Below are positions 23,639 through 31,703 of a stretch of 39,020 nucleotides of DNA, one piece after another (position 1 is the first letter of the stretch; the number at the start of each line of letters is the position of its first letter). The DNA is from an uncultured eubacterium 1-6 (GTDB lineage Bacteria; Bacillota; Clostridia; Lachnospirales; Lachnospiraceae), in the NCBI GenBank assembly GCA_903789595.1, contig CAIFEZ010000030.1, positions 1 to 39,020 on the forward strand, written 5' to 3'. The position numbers and the translations under genes were made by a program. A model generated the notes under the pieces. That model saw only the letters and a list, made by a program, of their open reading frames with translations. It was not told the origin of the DNA and ran no database searches.

Positions 23639-23663
23639 ATGCGCTGCCTCCGGGGCAGCGCAT
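23639..23663 (+). terminator. Stem-loop at the end of the PucR-type gene
   Basis: ATGCGCTGCC (23639-23648) pairs with GGCAGCGCAT (23654-23663) around five bases, three bases after the stop codon. There is no T run, so it may act as a 3' stabiliser or a weak terminator. Confidence 0.4.
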
Positions 23664-23733
23664 CACATGGAGCAGACCAGGCTCTGTCTTTGAACGATGC
23701 ACAATATAGAGCAGATCAGGTGCTGTTATTGAG

Positions 23734-23809
23734 AAAAGGCAGGAATTTCACAGTTCAGCGGCTGTCCGCAGAGCGGATGCTGCATGAGAGCTGTGGAATT
23801 CCTGCCTTT
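23734..23809. repeat. Palindromic family 2 repeat between convergent genes
   Basis: AAAAGGCAGGAATTTCACAG (23734-23753) faces CTGTGGAATTCCTGCCTTT (23791-23809), an 18-bp stem with one mismatch. Both arms carry the family 2 core (GTGAAATTCCTGCC). The element sits between the convergent PucR-type and C39-like genes, where it may act as a bidirectional terminator. Confidence 0.6.
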
Positions 23810-23858
23810 CAGCGATGATGAAACGGAAATGAAAGATCAGGGATCCGGATCGGGACTC

Positions 23859-25265
23859 TCAGCCTGCGGTATCTCCGGCGGTTCCGGATCCGTTTGAAGA
23901 CGGCGCCGTGTTTCCGGCGCCGCCGCTGTTCTCCGTGCCGCCGGTCTCTGCGGAAGCCCCGCCGCCGGTCTCTGCAGAAGCGCCGCCGGTCTCGGCTGAG
24001 GCTCCTCCGCCTGTTTCAGCAGAAGCGCCGCCGGTCTCTGCGGAAGCTCCGCCGCCGGTTCCGGGGTCGGTTCCTGCATTCGTTCCGGAACCGGTGCCTG
24101 ACGGGTCGGAAGAGGAGGCCCCTCCGCCCGTTCCGCTGTTCTCCGAAGCCTGCTGGCCGCCGGAAGCGGCCTGAGAATTCGCGGAAGTTCCGGAAGCTTC
24201 GCCGCCTGATGCGGCAGATCCTGCTTCTGATGCGGTTCCGCCGGATACGGCCGGAGCCGTCTCGTAATAGGTCCCTCCGGGCTGGCTGCCATAGCTCTGA
24301 TACTGGCTGTAATAGTAGTCGGAGGTGTTCTGGCGGCTGCCGATGATATCTTCTATATTGTCGGGCGCGTCGGATCCGGAGCTGCCCTTCGAGTCGGAAT
24401 CCGCCGATGAGGTATCCAGCTCGGTCTGGTCCACACCGTTTCCGTCCATGAGAACGACGGAGTACATGCCGGTTTCGTTGAAATAGGATTCGAACGCGCC
24501 GGCATCTCTTACCACGATTCCGGAGAGCGGATCACTGATCACGACGGTCCCGGAATCCAGGTCAAAGCCGGACAGAACCATGCAGTGCTCGTTCTGATAC
24601 CAGGTGTAGGTGTATCCGTCGTACTCGTAGGACTGCGAGGTGATCATGGGATCCGACATATACATCGTGCCCCAGACCACGACGGGATATCCCGCCGCGA
24701 CGACCTTGCACAGATCGGAGAGAGAGGTTCCTGAGGTGTTGATGGCGGCGATGTCCAGATCCTTTTCCTCAATGTACTTCTCGGCGGCGGTTACGATTCC
24801 ACCCGCAAAAACGCCGGCGCCGCTGTCCGTGTGCGGGTCGCCCGCGTACTGGTAGGCAAGGTTGTTGCCATATTCGAGATAGTTGTCGGCAATTTCGGTT
24901 TTCTCAAGATCGCAGCCGAGGGAATTGAGAGCAATTGTCAGAGCGACGGATTCACAGCCGGTCGGAAGCTCGGGGTTCTGAAGGATCTCCGGGACGTCGA
25001 GTACGACCTTTGTGTCAGTGAGATCGGAGGAAAGGATGGAGTCGAGCACTGTTTCCGCGGTGTCGACGGACCAGTTCGCATTAGAGACCAGATCCGCGCC
25101 GTCTGTCGTAAGAGAAGCATCCTCAGAATCCGCATTCGCCGCTTCGGCCGTGGACAGCTTCGTCTCCGATGTGACATCAGAGGAAGAACCGCAGCCCGCA
25201 AGCATTGCCGAAGCAAGAGCGGGAGCGAGGAGCAGAGATAAGAATCGGTATTTGTTTTTCATCAT
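23859..25265 (-). CDS. C39-like peptidase-family lipoprotein with repetitive tail
   Basis: A 468-residue exported protein. The signal peptide ends in a lipobox (LAGC, Cys25), so it should be anchored on the outer face of the membrane. Residues 85-275 form a papain-like C39_2 domain with Cys104 in LPTGCESVAL, His227 in NEHCMVLSG and Asp246 in VISDPL as the probable catalytic triad. The remaining 190 residues are a Gly/Ser/Ala-rich tail with five GASAETGG-type repeats near the end, likely a flexible wall-spanning spacer. The function could be peptide or protein cleavage at the cell surface; there is no adjacent bacteriocin transporter, so a secretion-leader peptidase is unlikely. The ATG is preceded only by AAAAGGCG. 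A promoter lies at 25418-25426. Confidence 0.82.
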   Translation of the reverse strand: MMKNKYRFLSLLLAPALASAMLAGCGSSSDVTSETKLSTAEAANADSEDASLTTDGADLVSNANWSVDTAETVLDSILSSDLTDTKVVLDVPEILQNPELPTGCESVALTIALNSLGCDLEKTEIADNYLEYGNNLAYQYAGDPHTDSGAGVFAGGIVTAAEKYIEEKDLDIAAINTSGTSLSDLCKVVAAGYPVVVWGTMYMSDPMITSQSYEYDGYTYTWYQNEHCMVLSGFDLDSGTVVISDPLSGIVVRDAGAFESYFNETGMYSVVLMDGNGVDQTELDTSSADSDSKGSSGSDAPDNIEDIIGSRQNTSDYYYSQYQSYGSQPGGTYYETAPAVSGGTASEAGSAASGGEASGTSANSQAASGGQQASENSGTGGGASSSDPSGTGSGTNAGTDPGTGGGASAETGGASAETGGGASAETGGASAETGGGASAETGGTENSGGAGNTAPSSNGSGTAGDTAG

Positions 25266-25417
25266 TTTTTCGCCTTTTGAACTTTTAAACCTTCGTCAGT
25301 TCTGTTTCTGAAGAGCCTTCAACTGGAAAGACAGTCCTTCAGCCGAAAATCTGCGGAAGATCTGCGGAAGAACCGTCTGATAATAGCTCGTTCTTTTACC
25401 TTCAGATGACGAGAAGA

Positions 25418-25426
25418 ATTCTAGCA
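25418..25426 (-). promoter_or_regulatory. Putative extended -10 promoter of the C39-like gene
   Basis: On the minus strand TGCTAGAAT is identical to the patA element at 5737-5745. It would give an untranslated leader of about 145 bases. No clear -35 box is present. Confidence 0.4.
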
Positions 25427-25530
25427 CAATAGTGCCGTCAGAAAAAGCGAAAATATTGTGAACGTTATACAGAATCTGTCGGATGTACCCGAATCGCAGG
25501 AATGCGTGGATACTGCTGTGCGATGCACGA

Positions 25531-25686
25531 TTAGAGATTCCAAAGGATGGTGAACAGTACTGCCAGGAATACGAGGCAGGACAGGCGCACCAGCATGGAT
25601 ATTTTCTTCTGAGCGGTCATTCTCCGGAAGGAAAAGATACGGGATTTTCCGGTTTGTTTATTTGAAGTATTTGTAATGGTACTCAT
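25531..25686 (-). CDS. 51-residue predicted membrane peptide
   Basis: The minus-strand frame from ATG (25686) to TAA (25531) has an excellent AGGAGGTG seven bases upstream. It encodes a basic N-terminus (MSTITNTSNKQTGKSRIFSF, then RRMTAQKK) and one hydrophobic helix ending FLAVLFTILWNL. This fits a single-pass membrane peptide with its N-terminus inside. A perfect palindrome lies upstream (25705-25720). It could also be the stump of a longer sensor or chemoreceptor cut short. The gene faces the same way as the C39-like lipoprotein 265 bases downstream. No family is recognised. Confidence 0.6.
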   Translation of the reverse strand: MSTITNTSNKQTGKSRIFSFRRMTAQKKISMLVRLSCLVFLAVLFTILWNL

Positions 25687-25704
25687 GATAACACCTCCTG
25701 CTAT

Positions 25705-25720
25705 TTTTACAATAGTAAAA
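25705..25720. promoter_or_regulatory. 16-bp palindrome upstream of the membrane peptide
   Basis: TTTTAC-AATA-GTAAAA is a perfect inverted repeat just before the Shine-Dalgarno of the 51-residue ORF. It could be an operator or an overlapping -10 (TACTAT on the minus strand). Confidence 0.35.
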
Positions 25721-25883
25721 GGTGTTTGACGGATCTATCGCCGGTCGGATAAATGTGCGTTAATGGAAGGTTAATTTCCGAGGCTGTTCCGACCAATAGT
25801 GAAATCACTGTTTTTTAGGCATGGTGGGAAGGCTATGATTTCACGGCATTGCCAGACGGTAAAGCCGGATCCCCTGGGACGGG

Positions 25884-26318
25884 TCAGCCGGGCAGCTCGG
25901 ATGTGTATTTCTGGTAAAGCTCGGAGAGCCGGCTGTATTCATCGGCGCTGAGGTTTTCCTGCGCGTACTGCATCAGCCCGTCGTAGTCCCGGTTCTGAAT
26001 GTAGGAGGTGGCCTTCGCGATGGTGGAAGGTGTCAGGTGTTTCTGCAGGATCTGCGCGGCCTCTTCCTTATCGGAATCGGAGATGGAATCGATGACCTGC
26101 CGGACGGCGGCGGAGTCCGTGCCGTTTCCGGCGGCATCCAGAATCTGCTGCGTGACGGTGTCACTGAGCTTTTCCGTGATCGCGTCCGCGGCGAGCTTCT
26201 GAACCTGACCCCGGTTTACATAGAGAACAGCTGCTGCCACGAAGAGCAGCAGGAGGATCGAGAGCATGATGTTTCGTAAAATGTGAGAGCGGCGCCTGCG
26301 CCGGCGGTATCTGGACAT
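25884..26318 (-). CDS. Small single-pass membrane protein of unknown function
   Basis: A 144-residue protein beginning MSRYRRRRRRSHIL, with a membrane helix at about residues 15-38 (IMLSILLLLFVAAAVLYV). The outside part is alpha-helical, acidic and rich in Gln, Asp and Ala, including DKEEAAQILQKHL and a C-terminal YQKYTSELPG. The start at 26318 follows GGGAG; a longer frame from 26375 lacks a ribosome binding site. The strongly basic N-terminus indicates an N-in topology. No enzymatic motif is visible. It is probably its own transcript, upstream of the membrane peptide on the same strand. Confidence 0.65.
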   Translation of the reverse strand: MSRYRRRRRRSHILRNIMLSILLLLFVAAAVLYVNRGQVQKLAADAITEKLSDTVTQQILDAAGNGTDSAAVRQVIDSISDSDKEEAAQILQKHLTPSTIAKATSYIQNRDYDGLMQYAQENLSADEYSRLSELYQKYTSELPG

Positions 26319-26527
26319 ATTTTTTCTCCCTGTGTGGATGGGTCTGCATACAAAATATTGTTCATTGGTAAACATCAGTATAACATCAGAACAGCATCAG
26401 CGCAGCATCTTGCGGAAAATGCGCCGCAGACACAGATTGCGGAAGATGTGCTGCAGATGTATTATTTACGCGAACAGTGAGCCGCAGCCGAATGCGAAGT
26501 ATTCGTGTGCGGCGAGCGTCGCGATAG

Positions 26528-26560
26528 CGAGATAAAACTCGCGCAGCGCGTTTTATCTCG
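26528..26560. repeat. Perfect foldback with AT-rich arms
   Basis: CGAGATAAAAC (26528-26538) pairs with GTTTTATCTCG (26550-26560) around a GC-rich centre (TCGCGCAGCGC). Neither strand has a terminator-like T tract outside the stem. A weaker foldback follows at about 26581-26611 (CGAAG with CTTCG). The rest of 26319-26750 holds no gene I can support. Confidence 0.55.
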
Positions 26561-26756
26561 TTTACGGTTCTGACACAAAAACGCCGAAGCGACTCTGACT
26601 CACTTCGACGTCCTTTCTTTTATGAGGGGGGAGATGTGACAGCCGGTATGTTTATCAGCTGTCTGACTTATACTTTACGTGATAAATGTGTCGAAAGTGT
26701 GGACACGGAGTAAAAGAATTCTAAAAATGACTGCGAAGTCGGATTTTCTCCATTTC

Positions 26757-26785
26757 TTGACAAGCTATATGAAATTCAGTAAAAT
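26757..26785 (+). promoter_or_regulatory. Strong sigma-A promoter for the phosphoglucomutase gene
   Basis: A consensus -35 TTGACA (26757-26762), a 17-base spacer and TAAAAT (26780-26785). The expected start near 26792 gives a leader of about 165 bases. Confidence 0.8.
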
Positions 26786-26955
26786 TATTTTGCATGAATA
26801 GCACGAAAATGCGTGCTGGTTTCGATAGCGATTTGTTGGTTTTGCCAATAAAAGCAGAGGCGTTCCGGAATACAGAACGGGAATTGCCCCCTGTTTTCAG
26901 ACAGCAGCCGACCCATGCAAATATCCGGAATGAGAAGGAAGAACGGAGGAATCAA

Positions 26956-28638
26956 ATGTATCAGGACGATTACAAACGCTGGTTGAATGCGGATCTCATT
27001 GATTTTGATCTGAAGAAGGAGCTTCGTGATATCGAGGGCGATGACGAGGCGATCAAGGATCGCTTTGCGGTGAAGCTGCAGTTCGGAACGGCAGGACTTC
27101 GCGGGACGCTCGGCGCCGGCACGAACCGGATGAACATTTGGGTAGTCAGACAGGCCACACAGGGCGTGGCGGACTGGGTGAAGACCCAGGGCGGGACGCA
27201 GACTGTGGCGATCAGCTACGACAGCCGTCTGAAGGGCTGGAATTTTGCAAGGGACGCGGCGGGCGTGCTCGCGGCGAACGGAATCAAGGTACGCATCTAC
27301 GAGGAGCTGATGCCGGTTCCGGCGCTGAGCTTTGCCACCAGATATTACAAATGCAACGCCGGCATCATGGTGACGGCTTCCCATAATCCGGCGAAATACA
27401 ACGGATATAAGGCTTACGGACCGGACGGATGCCAGATGACCGATGACGCGGCGGCTGTTGTATATGATTCGATTCAGAAGACCGATGTGCTTACGGGCGC
27501 AAAGTATATGTCGTTCGCGGAGGGCGTGGAGAAGGGCCTGATCCAGTTTGTCGGCGACGACTGCAAGGAGGCTCTGTATGCCGCGATCGAGGCGAGACAG
27601 GTAAGACCGGGTCTTGCGAAGACCGCCGGACTAAAGCTCGTGTATTCCCCGCTGAACGGAACCGGACTCGTACCGGTCACCCGTGTGCTGCAGGATATTG
27701 GAATCACGGATATTACGATCGTTCCGGAACAGGAGTACCCGAACGGATATTTCACAACCGCTCCGTATCCGAACCCGGAGATTTTCGAGGCACTGAAGTA
27801 CGGACTTGAGCTTGCGAAGAAGACCGGCGCGGACCTGATGCTGGCGACGGATCCCGACGCGGACCGTGTCGGCATTGCCATGAAGTGCCCGGACGGCTCC
27901 TATGAGCTGGTGTCCGGAAATGAGATGGGTGTGCTCCTTCTGGATTACATCTGCGCGGGACGCATCGAGAAGGGAACCATGCCGAAGAACCCGGTAGCTG
28001 TGAAGTCCATCGTATCGACGCCGCTGGCGGATCTTGTGGCGAAGCATTACGGGGTGGAGCTGAGGCACACGCTCACAGGCTTCAAGTGGATCGGCGATCA
28101 GATCGCGCAGCTGGAAGCTGCCGGAGAAGTAGACCGCTTTATCTTCGGATTCGAGGAGAGCTACGGTTACCTCGCCGGCCCGTATGTGCGGGACAAGGAT
28201 GCGGTCATCGGATCCATGCTGATCTGCGAGATGGCGGCATACTACAGAAGCATCGGCTCTTCGATCAAGCAGCGCCTGGAGGAGATCTACAAGGAGTACG
28301 GCCGTTACCTGAACAAGGTGGACAGCTTTGAGTTCCCGGGACTTTCCGGAATGGACAAGATGGCGGGAATCATGGCGGAGCTGCGCAAGAATCCTCCGAC
28401 GGATTTCGCGGGCAGAAAGGTGGTCAGCGTCACCGATTACGAGGAACCCGAGAAGACAGGTCTTCCGAAGGCCAATGTACTGATCTACGGTCTCGAGGAC
28501 GGCGCGTCCGTCGTTGTGCGTCCTTCCGGAACAGAGCCGAAGATCAAGGCATACTACACGACAAAGGGAAAGGATCTTGCGGAGGCGGAGGCCGAGAAGG
28601 AAGAACTCGCGGCAGCGCTCAAGCCGATCTTCGAGTAA
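26956..28638 (+). CDS. pgcA: Phosphoglucomutase / phosphosugar mutase
   Basis: A 560-residue alpha-D-phosphohexomutase of the Bacillus PgcA type, interconverting glucose 1- and 6-phosphate for glycogen, wall and exopolysaccharide precursors. The phosphoserine loop is TASHNPAKYNGYK near residues 137-149, the Mg2+-binding loop DPDADRVGIA lies near 300, the sugar-specificity loop is GFEESYGYL, and the phosphate-contacting RPSGTEPKIK lies near 525. The N-terminal FGTAGLRG is also diagnostic. The ATG at 26956 has GGAGG upstream; the in-frame ATG at 26794 adds 54 unlikely residues and has no ribosome binding site. It stands alone between its own promoter and a bidirectional terminator, as a housekeeping gene would. 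Confidence 0.9.
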   Translation: MYQDDYKRWLNADLIDFDLKKELRDIEGDDEAIKDRFAVKLQFGTAGLRGTLGAGTNRMNIWVVRQATQGVADWVKTQGGTQTVAISYDSRLKGWNFARDAAGVLAANGIKVRIYEELMPVPALSFATRYYKCNAGIMVTASHNPAKYNGYKAYGPDGCQMTDDAAAVVYDSIQKTDVLTGAKYMSFAEGVEKGLIQFVGDDCKEALYAAIEARQVRPGLAKTAGLKLVYSPLNGTGLVPVTRVLQDIGITDITIVPEQEYPNGYFTTAPYPNPEIFEALKYGLELAKKTGADLMLATDPDADRVGIAMKCPDGSYELVSGNEMGVLLLDYICAGRIEKGTMPKNPVAVKSIVSTPLADLVAKHYGVELRHTLTGFKWIGDQIAQLEAAGEVDRFIFGFEESYGYLAGPYVRDKDAVIGSMLICEMAAYYRSIGSSIKQRLEEIYKEYGRYLNKVDSFEFPGLSGMDKMAGIMAELRKNPPTDFAGRKVVSVTDYEEPEKTGLPKANVLIYGLEDGASVVVRPSGTEPKIKAYYTTKGKDLAEAEAEKEELAAALKPIFE

Positions 28639-28643
28639 CAGAG

Positions 28644-28680
28644 AAAAGTCCGGGGCTCCTGTGATGAGCTCCGGACTTTT
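28644..28680. terminator. Bidirectional terminator
   Basis: AAAAGTCCGGGGCTC (28644-28658) pairs with GAGCTCCGGACTTTT (28666-28680), a 15-bp stem with A/T ends that can work on both strands. It separates pgcA from the truncated minus-strand relic, whose stop codon lies four bases beyond. Confidence 0.85.
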
Positions 28681-28683
28681 CTG

Positions 28684-29067
28684 TTACATGCAGTCAAAGG
28701 TCTGGTTCCGAATATACACATCGAATCTCGGAAGCACGAATGAAATCTTTCCGTAGCCTTCCGGCTGAATCAGCCCCTGCCGCATCAGACGGTTTCGGTA
28801 GACGCCGAATTCGGACGGCGGCATGGATATCTGCTTTCGAATGGAGGTGACGTCTCCGGTCGCGGACCGGGCAGTTGCTTCCAGGATCTTCCGTTTCATC
28901 GGGGACTGCTCCTCCCAGATTTTACTGTAAACATATTCCTCCATAAACATATCAAATCTCGATACGATACTCTCTGTGATTTTGCCGGAATCCGCTTCCC
29001 AGCAGAGATAACCGACCACCTGATAGGCATAGGAATACCCTTTCGTGAGTATATCTTTGGACGCTTG
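28684..29067 (-). pseudogene. Truncated AAA-type ATP-binding protein (C-terminal relic)
   Basis: The minus-strand frame is open from a TAA at 29068-29070 to the stop at 28684-28686 and reads ...DILTKGYSYAYQVVGYLCWE..., ending ...RNRLMRQGLIQPEGYGKISFVLPRFDVYI. This is the C-terminal winged-helix part of the small AAA ATPases common in Clostridia. The Walker A and B motifs are missing entirely. A GTG at 29019 could start a 111-residue product, but no good ribosome binding site precedes it. The break coincides with a 25-bp direct repeat at 29065-29118, which suggests deletion or insertion followed by decay. Confidence 0.65.
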
Positions 29068-29118
29068 TTATATCTTGTTATATCTTATGGAATTTGTTAT
29101 ATCTTGTTATATCTTATG
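29065..29118. repeat. 25-bp direct repeat, period 29
   Basis: A 25-base AT-rich sequence built from TTGTTATATC units (29065-29089) is repeated exactly at 29094-29118. Its left edge is the break point of the ATPase relic. The region 29119-29206 has no gene I can support. Confidence 0.8.
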
Positions 29119-29206
29119 TCAAGGATCGAAGCGGAAAAATGGTTCACGGTATATTTGGCAGGCGGCGCATTTACAGCCTGGTCAGTTAAGCGTGAACAAA
29201 AAATGA

Positions 29207-29235
29207 TTGAAGAGGACGGACGCAGAGGCTACAAT
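29207..29235 (+). promoter_or_regulatory. Putative sigma-A promoter of the nitrilase-like gene
   Basis: TTGAAG (29207-29212), a 17-base spacer and TACAAT (29230-29235) lie about 70 bases before the start codon. Confidence 0.5.
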
Positions 29236-29312
29236 AAAAGAGGTATCTGCTGTGTTTTACGGCAGACCAGCAGGACGGAAGACGGGGATTACAGATACAG
29301 GAGGCGGGCTTC

Positions 29313-30107
29313 ATGAGGATTGCGCAGATTCAGTCTCACGTATACGAGGATAAGCAGAGAAATCTGGATATGCTGGCCGCGAAGCTGGACCGGCTCGACA
29401 GCGAGGCGGTGGACCTGGTCACGGTCGGTGAGATGTTCACGACGCCCTATGAGACCTCCTGTTTTCCGAGGTACGCGGAGCCGGAAGGCGGCATGAGCTG
29501 GAGGCAGCTCTCCGATCTGGCGAGATCTCACCGAATCTATCTGTCCGCCGGCTCGATTCCGGAGGTAGACGCGGAGGGCCGCGTATACAATACGGCCTAT
29601 GTGTTCGACCGGGAGGGAAGACAGATCGCGAAGCACAGGAAGGCGCATCTGTTTGATATCGATGTAGAGGGCGGACAGCGATTCCGGGAATCGGATACGC
29701 TGACGGCGGGGCGGAGTGCGACCGTTTTCGACACGGAGTTCTGCAGAACGGGCATCTGTATCTGCTTTGACTGCAGGTTTCCGGAGATGGTGCGCGAGAT
29801 GGTTCTGTCCGGCGCGAAGGTGGTGCTGGTTCCGGCGTCCTTCAATATGACCACCGGTCCGGCGCACTGGGAGCTGATGTTCCGTTCGCGCGCGGTGGAC
29901 AATCAATGCTACATGGTCGGAACGTCGGATGCGAGAGATCCTTCCTTTTCCTATGTGTCCTGGGGGCATTCCATGGTTGTTTCGCCGTGGGGAGATGTCA
30001 TAGCAGAGATGGATGAAAAGGAAGGCGTGCAGATCACGGATCTGGATCTGGCTCTGGTGGACAAGGTGCGGCGGGAGCTGCCGCTGCTGCAGGCATTCAG
30101 GAAATGA
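29313..30107 (+). CDS. Carbon-nitrogen hydrolase (omega-amidase / Nit2-like)
   Basis: A 264-residue nitrilase-superfamily amidase with the Glu-Lys-Cys triad visible: Glu40 in TVGEMFTTPY, Lys110 in KHRKAHLFDID and Cys151 in GICICFDCRFPE. The FDIDV and RFPE contexts are those of the Nit2 / omega-amidase branch, which hydrolyses 2-oxoglutaramate or 2-oxosuccinamate to ammonia and the 2-oxo acid. That would recycle products of glutamine or asparagine transamination and fits the nitrogen genes on the left. The enzyme is cytoplasmic. The ATG has AGGAGG upstream. A 178-base AT-rich gap follows before the next operon, so it probably has its own transcript. The exact amide substrate is inferred only from family. 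Confidence 0.85.
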   Translation: MRIAQIQSHVYEDKQRNLDMLAAKLDRLDSEAVDLVTVGEMFTTPYETSCFPRYAEPEGGMSWRQLSDLARSHRIYLSAGSIPEVDAEGRVYNTAYVFDREGRQIAKHRKAHLFDIDVEGGQRFRESDTLTAGRSATVFDTEFCRTGICICFDCRFPEMVREMVLSGAKVVLVPASFNMTTGPAHWELMFRSRAVDNQCYMVGTSDARDPSFSYVSWGHSMVVSPWGDVIAEMDEKEGVQITDLDLALVDKVRRELPLLQAFRK

Positions 30108-30285
30108 GAAGCTTCTGAATTTGCTCTTTCTTCAGAACGCAGATATCGGGATGATATAGATGATATAAGATGATATATTAGAACATATCCAGGTATACAT
30201 ATTACATGATATACAAGAGTACATATCAGAATGTATATAATATAGTAAGGAATTTTATAGAATTTAAAATAGGAAGGAATCAGAC
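30108..30285. other. AT-rich spacer with reiterated GATATA/CATAT motifs
   Basis: GATATA, GATATC and ACATAT occur repeatedly from 30140 to 30240. TATAAT at 30236-30241 is a possible -10 for the following operon; the -35 is poor. No terminator for the nitrilase-like gene was found. Confidence 0.4.
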
Positions 30286-30735
30286 ATGGATATTTCCAGT
30301 GCGGTATATATTTTTCTGGAGGACAAGAAGCGGATCGATAAGTTCGGGCCGGAGGACGGGCATCCCGCGATGGCGGGCCTGAATATCCTGCATTTTCTGC
30401 AGGAGCGGATCCGGAATGACGAGATGGGAAAGTTCGGGGAGATTGTGCAGGGGTGCCAGTTCATTCCCTACGACGAGACGCAGACCGACGCGAGAACAGA
30501 CCGGTCGAGCGACATCCTGGGCCTTCTCTGGAGAAAGGGTTCGATGAAGCTGTATAACAGCGAGGACTTTGCGGATGTCGTGGACTATGTCTACATCATT
30601 GATCTGGACAGCCGTTACCTCCGGATTATCAACAACTATGAATACACGATCCCGTTCGATGAGCTGGCGGAGCTCTCGGACGACGATTACCTGGAGAGAA
30701 TTGCGGCGTTTGAGGGAGACGGGGAAGAATCATGA
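30286..30735 (+). CDS. Conserved-looking hypothetical protein
   Basis: A 149-residue soluble acidic protein that I do not recognise. It begins MDISSAVYIFLEDKKRIDKF, has GLNILHFLQERI, contains YVYIIDLDSRYLRIINNYEYTIPF, and ends in a run of Asp and Glu. The alternating hydrophobic pattern suggests an alpha/beta fold. There is no signal peptide or membrane helix. GGAAGG precedes the ATG. Its stop overlaps the PfkB start (ATGA at 30732-30735), so the two are translationally coupled and probably act together. The sequence gives no functional clue beyond this coupling. Confidence 0.7.
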   Translation: MDISSAVYIFLEDKKRIDKFGPEDGHPAMAGLNILHFLQERIRNDEMGKFGEIVQGCQFIPYDETQTDARTDRSSDILGLLWRKGSMKLYNSEDFADVVDYVYIIDLDSRYLRIINNYEYTIPFDELAELSDDDYLERIAAFEGDGEES

Positions 30736-31703
30736 TCGCAACAATAACGATGAATCCGTGCATCGATAAGACGCTCACCATCCGGGGATTTGCCTATGGA
30801 GGGTTGAACCGCGTGCAGACGAAGCGGTCGGATTTCTCCGGGAAGGGGATTAATGTCTCCATCGTGCTGCACCAGCTCGGAATCCCGGTGCGGACCTTCG
30901 GCATCAATTACACGAAGAACGGGCAGGATTTCGCGAAGGGACTGGAGGCTCTCGGGATTCCTTACGAAGCCTTTATGGCAGAGGGAGCGGTCCGGGAAAT
31001 TATCAAGGTGATGAATGAGGAGGACCGCGTTACGACCGAGCTGAACCAAAAGGGCGATCCGCTTGACGGAGAGACCCTCCGGGCGTTCCGGAAGCAGCTC
31101 ATGGATCAGCTTGCCGATCCGGAGATCGACATGGTGGTGATCACCGGAAGCGTGCCGCAGGGAGTGCCGTCCTCTTTTTACAGGGAATTGACAGCGGCGT
31201 GCAGGAGGATCGGGAAAAAAGTGATTCTGGACGCGGAGGGCGAGCTTTTTCTCGAGGGAATTCAGGCGTGCCCTGATGTGATTAAGCCGAATCTCTATGA
31301 GTTTGAGACGGCTTTTGGTCTGGAGAATCCGGGACGTGAGGATATCCTCCGCAAGGCGAGAGAGATCATCAGCGGAGGCGTCGGGATCATCTGCCTCTCC
31401 ATGGGCGCGGAGGGAGCCATGATCATCGACCGGAAGGAGGCCTGGATCTGCCCTGCGGACCGTATCGATGTGAAAAGCACGCAGGGGGCCGGAGATTCGA
31501 TGGTCGCCGGAATGTGCATGGCGATGGAGAAGGGACTCCCTCTTTCTGAGATCCTCCGGTACGGAGTGATCGCGGCGGACGGGTCGCTGATCCGGGAAGG
31601 CACGCAGCTTTGCACAAAGGAGAATTTTGAAAGGTTCCGGAAGGAAGTCCGGGTTTTCAGAGCAGACGAATCAGAGACAACTGGAGGGACGGGAATTTTA
31701 TGA
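30732..31703 (+). CDS. PfkB-family sugar kinase (1-phosphofructokinase type)
   Basis: A 323-residue ribokinase-fold kinase. The N-terminal MIATITMNPCIDKT and the GKGINVSIVLHQLG motif match the 1-phosphofructokinase / tagatose-6-phosphate kinase branch. The C-terminal GAGDSMVAG carries the catalytic Asp and the anion hole. Members phosphorylate fructose 1-phosphate, tagatose 6-phosphate or similar. No PTS gene, DeoR regulator or aldolase is nearby, which is unusual for fruK. Instead the gene is locked by ATGA overlaps between an unknown protein and a zinc-ribbon membrane protein. Substrate assignment stays open. Confidence 0.82.
   Translation: MIATITMNPCIDKTLTIRGFAYGGLNRVQTKRSDFSGKGINVSIVLHQLGIPVRTFGINYTKNGQDFAKGLEALGIPYEAFMAEGAVREIIKVMNEEDRVTTELNQKGDPLDGETLRAFRKQLMDQLADPEIDMVVITGSVPQGVPSSFYRELTAACRRIGKKVILDAEGELFLEGIQACPDVIKPNLYEFETAFGLENPGREDILRKAREIISGGVGIICLSMGAEGAMIIDRKEAWICPADRIDVKSTQGAGDSMVAGMCMAMEKGLPLSEILRYGVIAADGSLIREGTQLCTKENFERFRKEVRVFRADESETTGGTGIL

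Noticed and set aside
23944-24062. CRISPR-like array in the GC-rich repeats
   Set aside because: The repeats are contiguous, in frame and encode GASAETGG units of the lipoprotein tail; there are no unique spacers.
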